Of a DNA stretch of 5,228 nucleotides, positions 1 through 5,228 are shown in pieces. Positions within the stretch are counted from its first letter, which is position 1; the number at the start of each line of letters is the position of its first letter. Made by a program: the position numbers and the translations under genes. Origin of the DNA: an uncultured Bacilli bacterium (GTDB lineage: Bacteria > Bacillota_I > Bacilli_A > RF39 > UBA660); NCBI GenBank assembly GCA_947629195.1, contig CANRCS010000074.1, forward strand, positions 1 through 5,228, given 5' to 3'. The notes below the pieces were generated by a model that saw only the letters and a program-made list of their open reading frames with translations, made no database searches and was not told where the DNA came from.

Positions 1-1457
1 GGACGCACTGCAGATCCATAAGACACATCATCCCTTTTTATATCACTATTTTCAGAAAACATAAGCACACCAGAATATCCACCATATCCATCGGGAGATA
101 GGGTGCAAAAATAATTGCTTTTTCCATATAAATAAAAAGATATATTAGAGGATTTAGAAGATCCTCCTGCAAACATTACTTCATCTGCCGTTATAAGTCC
201 TACTTTTAAATTTGTATATAATCCTCCATAATTTTTTGTTGTGTTAGGACACTTGAGACTTGGATTTAAATTTTCAATTCTATCGCTAGCTCCATAAGTT
301 ATATGACCAGCTCCATCATCATATATTATTGATGTATCATTACAAAATTTTGATGCTACAATATATTTATCATAGTCTGTCATATTATCATTGTACCATT
401 TATCTAAAACTGTTTTTACTGTACTATCTTGAACATTTCCTTCGTCGTCTAAAAATGTATATCCAACATATTTTATAGCATTAGTAATTTCATTAAATGC
501 ACTTTTTCCTATACTTCCATCTGCTATTAATCTTATTGTTCCATCTCCATTTATTCTTACTATTCTCCATAACATATCTTCTCCTGCACTGTGATAAATT
601 TTACCAGTTTCTTCATTTATATCTGTATTTGGCCATTTTAATCCGTCAAATTTTACATAGTTATTTTCTACTGCCCCTCTAAAGTAGTATGTTGGACCAT
701 CATCATCATAATCACGTAATAATCCTTCATTTGTTGTTGCAGCTTGACTAAAGTCTGGGGTTGTAGTTGATAAGGTATTATCTTTTTTAATTGCGTCAAC
801 CAAAGTTGTGTTACGTATTGTAAGTTGTTTAGTTTCTACTTCTAATTTGCCGTGGAAATGTCTTCCAATTACTTCATTTGGAACTTGGTCTTTTAACCAT
901 AATCTTAAATCATATGATTTTGATTCACCAGTTTTCAAAGTTCCAGAATCTAATATATTATCTGTTAGTGTTGATAGTAATATAGTTGAAGATTCATCAC
1001 CACCCATATTCATTTTAATATATTTTCTTTCCATTAAATTACCTGAACAATTATCTTCACTTATTGTTGCAGTATCATCACTTAATTTTAGAGTATATGA
1101 TATTGAATGTGAACCACTGTTTGTTATTGTAAATTTATATGGTGTTGAGTTTATTCCTTCTTCATCAGTCATTGGGTATGCACTTGCTAGATTAATGGTA
1201 CCATTAGTATCAGGTGATGAATCACTTATATTTATTTCATAAGTACCAGTTGCTACTGTATCATTCGTACTAGCATTATCATTCCAAACAAAAGCTGCAT
1301 ATGATGAACCTAGTGTTACTAATACTACCATACAAATAGAAAATACAGTTATATTCATTTGTAATTTTATTTCTTTAAAAGATAAATTTCTTTTACCTTC
1401 GTTCTTTTGTATATCATTTCTACTTTTATTTAGTTTCGAAAATTTATTTTTATACAT
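1..1457 (-). CDS. Large membrane-anchored surface protein, N-terminal 485 residues; gene continues beyond the left edge
   Basis: The frame is open from ATG at 1457 to the window edge (485 full codons plus two bases) with no stop, so the C-terminus is missing. The start is chosen because GGTGAT lies 6 bases upstream. Residues 1-33 are basic and polar, about 35-56 form one hydrophobic segment ending GSSYAAF, and the rest is Thr/Ser/Asn/Asp-rich and probably outside the cell. Residues 56-215 look like a beta-sandwich of the TasA/camelysin kind (phrases such as ATGTYEI and KFTITNSGS); that likeness is weak. Residues 258-310 carry YYFRGAVENNYVKF and WRIVRINGDGTIRLI, which I recognise from surface proteins of uncultured Firmicutes (DUF6273-like). 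The visible end, YGSAVRP, resembles the usual close of that domain. Cysteines outside the membrane are C137, C372, C403 and C451. Function is unknown; adhesion or matrix formation is possible. The gene is less AT-rich than its neighbours. Confidence 0.88.
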   Translation of the reverse strand, partial: MYKNKFSKLNKSRNDIQKNEGKRNLSFKEIKLQMNITVFSICMVVLVTLGSSYAAFVWNDNASTNDTVATGTYEINISDSSPDTNGTINLASAYPMTDEEGINSTPYKFTITNSGSHSISYTLKLSDDTATISEDNCSGNLMERKYIKMNMGGDESSTILLSTLTDNILDSGTLKTGESKSYDLRLWLKDQVPNEVIGRHFHGKLEVETKQLTIRNTTLVDAIKKDNTLSTTTPDFSQAATTNEGLLRDYDDDGPTYYFRGAVENNYVKFDGLKWPNTDINEETGKIYHSAGEDMLWRIVRINGDGTIRLIADGSIGKSAFNEITNAIKYVGYTFLDDEGNVQDSTVKTVLDKWYNDNMTDYDKYIVASKFCNDTSIIYDDGAGHITYGASDRIENLNPSLKCPNTTKNYGGLYTNLKVGLITADEVMFAGGSSKSSNISFYLYGKSNYFCTLSPDGYGGYSGVLMFSENSDIKRDDVSYGSAVR

Positions 1458-1463
1458 TTTCAA

Positions 1464-1469
1464 ATCACC
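1464..1469 (-). promoter_or_regulatory. Ribosome binding site GGTGAT of the surface-protein gene
   Basis: On the minus strand GGTGAT sits 6 bases before ATG at 1457. It matches the 3' part of the AGGAGGTGAT complement of the 16S rRNA tail rather than the usual GGAGG core. It fixes the start at 1457. The next in-frame ATG (codon 34) lies at the beginning of the hydrophobic segment and would remove all the basic residues before it. Confidence 0.7.
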
Positions 1470-1485
1470 AACTTTATTATTACCT

Positions 1486-1491
1486 ATAATA
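1486..1491 (-). promoter_or_regulatory. Possible -10 element (TATTAT) of the surface-protein gene
   Basis: On the minus strand TATTAT lies 28 bases before the start codon and would put a transcription start near 1479 with a leader of about 22 bases. A separate promoter is expected because a terminator at 1556-1533 ends the upstream transcript. No convincing -35 hexamer is visible 16-18 bases upstream (the best is TTTCTT or TTCTTA), and the region is so AT-rich that chance matches are common. Confidence 0.3.
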
Positions 1492-1532
1492 TATTAAATC
1501 ACATTTATAAGAAAAAATCTATACTTAATCAT

Positions 1533-1556
1533 AAAAAAGTGGTTTTTCACCACTTT
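1533..1556 (-). terminator. Intrinsic terminator after the YihY-family gene
   Basis: Read on the minus strand, AAAGTGGT and ACCACTTT form a perfect 8-bp stem around a GAAAA loop. The run of six T spans the end of the stem and continues past it, followed by AT. The plus-strand reading ends in TTTATCC with no proper U-tract, so it acts mainly on minus-strand transcripts. It lies 131 bases past the YihY stop codon and before the surface-protein gene, so it should end the three-gene operon and separate the two units. Confidence 0.8.
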
Positions 1557-1580
1557 ATCCAAGATGGATCTAAAAATTCT

Positions 1581-1703
1581 AAGGAGACAATAGTATTACA
1601 TTCAAAATACAAGGCTGAGTTCACAGTTAAACTTCTTTTGTACTTAATTTGTAGCCTGCCTTATAGAATACACTATTCACGTAATACTATTTAGTGTATC
1701 CTT
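1581..1703. other. Imperfect palindrome of about 123 bp: candidate structured RNA or small palindromic mobile element
   Basis: An 11-bp perfect inverted repeat, AATAGTATTAC at 1589-1599 and GTAATACTATT at 1681-1691, is flanked outward by AAGGA (1581-1585) and TCCTT (1699-1703). Inside are TACAAGGC (1608-1615) and GCCTTATA (1658-1665), which pair over 8 positions with one G-U in the minus-strand RNA. There is also a small hairpin GAATA-CAC-TATTC at 1666-1678. A competing 8-bp pairing, ATACACTA (1668-1675) with TAGTGTAT (1692-1699), would place the right arm of the long stem in its loop. The right arm overlaps the YihY stop codon. The nested stems around an interior bubble loosely recall 6S RNA, but the element is short for that family and I recognise no conserved 6S sequence. 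I also find no known riboswitch signature. Minus-strand transcription is favoured by the terminator that follows. Confidence 0.4.
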
Positions 1704-2568
1704 TACTATTATGTACAAATTCTGTTATTTTTATTTTACCAGTTTTTTCTAATGTTTCATCTAATTCATTTTTAGAAGCATTTAATGCCATTCCAATAAC
1801 AAATATAAATGCAAGTAAATATACAAATAACATTAGAATAATTATATTAGATAAGTTTCCATATACTCTACCATAATTTGAAAAATTAGCTAAATATATT
1901 GAATATATTTCTGTTGTAATTACCCATGATATTGTAGTAAATATCGCACCAGATGTAACATCTTTACTTTGTATTACTTTATCAGGAGAAATAGTATATA
2001 TAAATTTTATACAAATATATATAAATAGTAAAGATATTGGTATTTTTAAAATATTATAAATTATCATAAAATTATTATAAAAATTTTGACTATTAAGTAA
2101 ATTTGAAATTATATATATTATTTGTTTTCCAAATAAAGGTATAGTAAACATAAATAATATTAATAATAAAATAACTATTGTTATTATAATTGCTTTTAAT
2201 CTATTTTTAATAGGATTTATATCATTTATTTTATAAAGTGTATTAGAAGTAATTATAATACAATTAGAACCATTTGAAGCAACAAAGAATGTTATAAATA
2301 ATATTATTATAGTTCCAAGATTAATAGAGCTTTCTGTAAATGCTGGCATTAAAAACTCTGTTATTTCATTTGGTAAAACTTGATTAACTGATGATAATAA
2401 TTGATCTACGGGAATATTAAGTAAAGAACCTAAAAACACTAATAGTGTTACTAACGGAACAATAGAGAGTACAAGGAAAAAAGCTAAATTTCCCGGTAGT
2501 ACTCTCATTTGTGGTTTTTGAAGTATTAAGATTAATTTTCTAAATAATGTATCAATTTTCTTTTTCAT
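1687..2568 (-). CDS. YihY/BrkB (UPF0761) family integral membrane protein
   Basis: This 293-residue protein has about six hydrophobic segments, near residues 27-49, 83-105, 126-147, 168-193, 205-227 and 238-263, and a charged C-terminal tail. The N-terminal LAFFLVLSIVPLVTLLVF and the C-terminal run from NYGRVYGNLS through GMALNAS match the family pattern of a Tyr-rich first helix and a last helix closing on a GxxLNA motif. Length is normal for the family. These proteins were once annotated as ribonuclease BN, an assignment now attributed to another protein; their true role is unsettled, and transport or envelope functions have been suggested. ATG at 2568 is 7 bases after the stop of the GGDEF gene. 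No GGAGG precedes it, only AGTGAT overlapping that stop, so translation probably depends on coupling. The stop is TAG, lying inside the palindrome that follows. Confidence 0.88.
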   Translation of the reverse strand: MKKKIDTLFRKLILILQKPQMRVLPGNLAFFLVLSIVPLVTLLVFLGSLLNIPVDQLLSSVNQVLPNEITEFLMPAFTESSINLGTIIILFITFFVASNGSNCIIITSNTLYKINDINPIKNRLKAIIITIVILLLILFMFTIPLFGKQIIYIISNLLNSQNFYNNFMIIYNILKIPISLLFIYICIKFIYTISPDKVIQSKDVTSGAIFTTISWVITTEIYSIYLANFSNYGRVYGNLSNIIILMLFVYLLAFIFVIGMALNASKNELDETLEKTGKIKITEFVHNSKGYTK

Positions 2569-2575
2569 AATATCA

Positions 2576-4618
2576 CTATGCTTCTTTATTTGTTCTCATA
2601 TCTAATGTAGCTTCATTTATAGCATCATCTATCAATTTTATATCATCATTTATCATACTATATCCAAAAGCTGCACCATTACCATGTGGTAATTCTTTCA
2701 TTTCTCTATATAATTTTTTCATATAACTAATTATTTCATTTTCATTATAACCAATTAAATAAATTAAGAATTCATTACCATCTGTTCTTATAATATCACT
2801 ATTTGGAAGTTGTGTTTTTATTAAAATGTTTGCAGCAGCTTTAATGACATTGTCTCCTTCTTCATGTCCAAAATTGTCATTTATTGTTTGAATATTATTT
2901 AAATCTACAATTATTATAGTTTGTGGATAAACTTTTCCATCATCCCACTCTTTAATTTTACTATTTAAATAATTACGATTTTTAAGTGATGTCATCATAT
3001 CTACATATTTTAATTTTTCTTCTTTTTTAATTTCATTAGATTCTTTTTTCTTATTAAATAATATATATAATATTGTTCCTATTACTAATATTGGTAAAAC
3101 TATATATAATATATACCCTATTATTATTTGAATTGTACTCATATTTCTAGGATTAATAATTAATGTTTGATATGCATTATTTCTTACAGAATTATAATTT
3201 ATACTAGATATATAATGGTTAAACATTTCTGATAATACTTTATTATCACTATTATTTACAATAAAGTTATAACTATAATTTGTTTTACCCATATATGCAA
3301 TACTATATTTACTTAATTCATTATTTTGATAATATCTATATGTATTATAGTCCATAACTATAATCATATCATCTTTTAAATTTTTAAGTAATTCTTTATT
3401 ATTTTTATATACTTTTACTTTAGCACTCACATTTTTATTAACATAATCTGCTAATAAACTATCTTTTAATATATATACTTCTTCATTTTTAAGTGATTTT
3501 ATAGAATCTACTACTTTAGAACTATTAATATTAGTTAATACTACATAGTCATTATCATATACTGAAATAGTTTGTTCGGCACCACTAATATTATTATTTG
3601 TAGATATAAAATTATTAAACATTATATCTATTTCTTTATTTCTAAATGCATTAGTTAAACTTTCAATAGAATCATATTTTTTAAATTTTATTTCTATATC
3701 TGCTAAATTCATAAAACTATTTATATATTCACCATTTATTCCTGTAATTCCATCATTTACTACATTTTCATAAGGTAAATTTTCAACATAACCATAAGTA
3801 TATATTTTTCCTTTAAAATCTGCTTGATTTTTTGTTGAAACTTTTTTTACATCAAAATATAAACTATTAAATTTTTCACTATATAATTTTATTAATTTAT
3901 TTTCTTTCCATAGTTCTACATATTTTTTCATAATTGAATTTACAGTATCGTTATTATTACTAAGAGTTAAAACATAATTTTCATATAGATCTTTAAAGTT
4001 ATATACTATATTATAATCATTTTCTAATATTTCATTTAGATAAATATTATATGGAATTATTATATAATCAAATTCTTCATTTTTAAGTCCTTTAAATAAA
4101 TCATCTACTTTATCTTTAGATGTGAATGATGCACTTGAATCTGACATATAATATGTAACATCACTTAATTTATTACTTAATGTTCCAATTTTTGATTCAT
4201 CAAAATCTTTTATGCTATTAACTCTAGTGTTATCTTTTGAAAGTGCGACATAATAATCTTGATAAATTAGTACTTGATTATCAGAAAGTTTATCAGTTAT
4301 TTCAAATTTATATTCATCTAATGAAGCAGAACTACCATAATTATATGGTATTTTGTTAAACTCAAGATTTACATCTTTTTCAAAATCTTTTAGAAAATCA
4401 AAAAATAATCCTTTTCCCTCTTCTCCATATAGAGGTATATTATTTAATACTGCAACATTTATTACTTTATTTTTATTTTGTTCTACCCATCTTTTTTCAA
4501 GTGCTGTTAATGTTGTTGTTTTATCAGGTGTTGTCATTACGACGATAATTGTTGTTGCAAGTGCGATTAATAATATTATTCCACCTAATATTAACAATAA
4601 CTTTTTATTCTTTTTCAT
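2576..4618 (-). CDS. Membrane sensor with two tandem solute-binding domains and a degenerate GGDEF domain
   Basis: The protein has 680 residues. After a basic start, residues 7-28 form a membrane anchor. Residues 40-255 and 265-480 are two related bacterial extracellular solute-binding (SBP_bac_3-like) domains, the second beginning GKIYTYGYVENLPYE. Residues 496-521 form a second helix, and 536-680 a cytoplasmic GGDEF domain. That domain keeps DMMTSLKNRNYL at 540-551, the first metal-binding Asp (D572 in DLNN) and INDNFGHEEGD at 579-589. Its signature at 613-617 is DGNEF instead of GG(D/E)EF: the first Gly is Asp, and the catalytic acidic residue is Asn615. The segment before it is about one residue short, and the RxxD inhibitory site reads PNSD. 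The domain fold is clear, but cyclic-di-GMP synthesis is doubtful. Ligand unknown; amino acids are common for this SBP type. The terminal ALYxAK region reads ATLDMRTNK. The start at 4618 has AGGAGG 7 bases upstream. Confidence 0.9.
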   Translation of the reverse strand: MKKNKKLLLILGGIILLIALATTIIVVMTTPDKTTTLTALEKRWVEQNKNKVINVAVLNNIPLYGEEGKGLFFDFLKDFEKDVNLEFNKIPYNYGSSASLDEYKFEITDKLSDNQVLIYQDYYVALSKDNTRVNSIKDFDESKIGTLSNKLSDVTYYMSDSSASFTSKDKVDDLFKGLKNEEFDYIIIPYNIYLNEILENDYNIVYNFKDLYENYVLTLSNNNDTVNSIMKKYVELWKENKLIKLYSEKFNSLYFDVKKVSTKNQADFKGKIYTYGYVENLPYENVVNDGITGINGEYINSFMNLADIEIKFKKYDSIESLTNAFRNKEIDIMFNNFISTNNNISGAEQTISVYDNDYVVLTNINSSKVVDSIKSLKNEEVYILKDSLLADYVNKNVSAKVKVYKNNKELLKNLKDDMIIVMDYNTYRYYQNNELSKYSIAYMGKTNYSYNFIVNNSDNKVLSEMFNHYISSINYNSVRNNAYQTLIINPRNMSTIQIIIGYILYIVLPILVIGTILYILFNKKKESNEIKKEEKLKYVDMMTSLKNRNYLNSKIKEWDDGKVYPQTIIIVDLNNIQTINDNFGHEEGDNVIKAAANILIKTQLPNSDIIRTDGNEFLIYLIGYNENEIISYMKKLYREMKELPHGNGAAFGYSMINDDIKLIDDAINEATLDMRTNKEA

Positions 4619-4625
4619 GGTAAAT

Positions 4626-4631
4626 CCTCCT
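4626..4631 (-). promoter_or_regulatory. Ribosome binding site AGGAGG of the sensor gene, overlapping the upstream stop codon
   Basis: On the minus strand AGGAGG lies 7 bases before ATG at 4618. Its first two bases are the last two of the TAG stop codon of the preceding gene. This is the strongest Shine-Dalgarno sequence in the window. It sets the start of the sensor gene and suggests that ribosomes finishing the small membrane protein can reinitiate here. Confidence 0.8.
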
Positions 4632-5094
4632 ATTTGTTGTTAGTCCATATAAAGTTTTCGCTCTTTTTATTTTTATATCCTACTATTGTTTTAGGATTTT
4701 CTTGGTTTTCATTTACAATAAATATTTGTATATCATAAAATTTTATTTGATCTTCATCAAAATTTGAAAAAATATTAGCTGATAAATCTGCAATTTCATT
4801 TACATCAACATCATCATTTACTTTTATGTAAATATTGTATAATTTTCCTTTTAAATTTGTTTTAACAGTTTTTATTTTACCAGTATCTTCAAAATATTTT
4901 TCTATATCATCATTAACACTATCTTTTAGTGCAACATCTTTAATACCATCTAGTCTATCTCCATATTCATTACCACTTCTAGTAGAATATAGTGGATAAA
5001 TCATCAAAAACAATACTAATATTATTAATATAACTACAGTAAAAAATAGTACTGCTATTTTATTTTCTTTCCATATATTTTTAATTTTACTCAT
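4630..5094 (-). CDS. Small single-pass membrane protein with an extracytoplasmic domain, function unknown
   Basis: This 154-residue protein begins with a short basic stretch (MSKIKNIWKENK). One strong hydrophobic segment follows at about 12-34, and then a polar, mixed-charge domain of about 120 residues that should face outward. There is no cysteine, so it is not a lipoprotein, and no signal-peptidase site is obvious. The domain has alternating strand-like segments, including LKGKLYNIYIKV near 81-92 and IKFYDIQIFIV near 117-127, suggesting a compact alpha/beta fold. I recognise no family. It is the first gene of the operon, with AAGGAG 8 bases upstream of ATG. Its TAG stop overlaps the ribosome binding site of the sensor gene, 11 bases before that gene's start. 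The shared topology and coupling make it a candidate partner of the sensor's extracellular domains, which is inference. That the gene is real is well supported by start, spacing and frame. Confidence 0.82.
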   Translation of the reverse strand: MSKIKNIWKENKIAVLFFTVVILIILVLFLMIYPLYSTRSGNEYGDRLDGIKDVALKDSVNDDIEKYFEDTGKIKTVKTNLKGKLYNIYIKVNDDVDVNEIADLSANIFSNFDEDQIKFYDIQIFIVNENQENPKTIVGYKNKKSENFIWTNNK

Positions 5095-5102
5095 AAATCA
5101 TT

Positions 5103-5108
5103 CTCCTT
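5103..5108 (-). promoter_or_regulatory. Ribosome binding site AAGGAG of the first operon gene
   Basis: AAGGAG on the minus strand lies 8 bases before ATG at 5094, within the normal range, and supports that start. Confidence 0.75.
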
Positions 5109-5122
5109 ATTCTTATATATTG

Positions 5123-5151
5123 ATTATACTATATAATTTTATATTTATCAA
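5123..5151 (-). promoter_or_regulatory. Sigma-A type promoter of the three-gene operon
   Basis: On the minus strand TTGATA (5151-5146) and a perfect TATAAT (5128-5123) are separated by exactly 17 bases. The -35 differs from TTGACA at one position. There is no TG extension before the -10. Transcription would start near 5116, giving a leader of about 22 bases with room only for the ribosome binding site. The remaining sequence up to 5228 is almost pure A/T and contains no gene I can support. Confidence 0.78.
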
Positions 5152-5228
5152 ATCGTTTTATGATTTTTAAATAAATTATTAATAAATTTTATGTTTAATT
5201 CTATTTTATTTGATTATAAAATAAAAAA

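Noticed and set aside
497..682. Plus-strand open frame of 61 codons rich in Leu, Phe and His
   Set aside because: It is antisense to the surface-protein gene and its composition reflects the complement of AT-rich codons. No start signal is present.
808..1242. Plus-strand open frame of 144 codons opposite the surface-protein gene
   Set aside because: It lies wholly antisense to a convincing gene, has no ribosome binding site, and its translation shows no family features. It follows from codon bias on the other strand.
1581..1603. Plus-strand AAGGAG at 1581-1586 as a ribosome binding site
   Set aside because: No start codon with an open frame follows at a usable distance, and the bases are explained as the outer arm of the palindrome.
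1458..1686. Known riboswitch, T-box leader, tRNA, tmRNA or SRP RNA in the intergenic region
   Set aside because: No T-box TGG-ACC motif, no cloverleaf, no SRP loop sequence and no c-di-GMP, SAM or cobalamin consensus could be seen. 6S RNA remains only a loose structural resemblance.
4353..4643. Plus-strand open frame of 96 codons opposite the start of the sensor gene, and a shorter one at 1694-1876
   Set aside because: Both are antisense to well-supported genes. The hydrophobic stretch in the first is just the mirror of the sensor's membrane anchor.
5150..5166. Small inverted repeat AAATC/GATTT next to the -35 element as an operator or plus-strand terminator
   Set aside because: Only 5 A/T-rich pairs around a 7-base loop, which is expected by chance in this composition.
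1..5228. CRISPR array, transposase gene or phage gene
   Set aside because: No regularly spaced direct repeats, no transposase-like protein and no phage structural or integrase protein were found on either strand.

Overview
The window is very AT-rich. All four recognisable genes lie on the minus strand, so transcription runs from the high coordinates to the low ones. The composition, the Shine-Dalgarno-led starts (AAGGAG, AGGAGG, GGTGAT), the sigma-A type promoter and the protein families point to an uncultured low-GC Firmicutes/Bacilli-type lineage, of the kind seen in gut metagenomes (inference). All 11 tryptophans are encoded by TGG and no gene has an in-frame TGA, so the standard bacterial code fits better than the Mycoplasma/Spiroplasma code.

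Layout, read in the direction of transcription. At 5228-5095 is an AT-rich upstream region with a near-consensus promoter (TTGATA, 17 nt, TATAAT) and a good ribosome binding site. At 5094-4630 is a small single-pass membrane protein with an extracytoplasmic domain and no recognised family. At 4618-2576 is a 680-residue membrane sensor: two tandem periplasmic-binding-protein-like domains outside the cell, a second membrane helix, and a cytoplasmic GGDEF domain whose signature is DGNEF and is probably not catalytic. At 2568-1687 is a six-helix YihY/BrkB family membrane protein. Gaps between these genes are only 11 and 7 bases, and the downstream initiation region touches the upstream stop codon at both junctions, so they look like one translationally coupled operon.

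From about 1703 to 1533 the YihY stop codon runs into a long imperfect palindrome with two alternative pairings, followed by an intrinsic terminator. The palindrome may be a structured RNA or the remnant of a small palindromic mobile element. It is the least explained DNA in the window.

From 1457 to the left edge is the start of a separate, more GC-rich gene for a large membrane-anchored surface protein, cut off by the window. It has its own ribosome binding site and probably its own promoter. 

The likely theme is envelope sensing. The sensor would bind a small extracellular ligand and signal inward through a degenerate GGDEF domain, accompanied by two membrane proteins of unknown function. 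No clearly new system is demonstrated. The best leads are the degenerate sensor with its two partners and the palindromic intergenic element.
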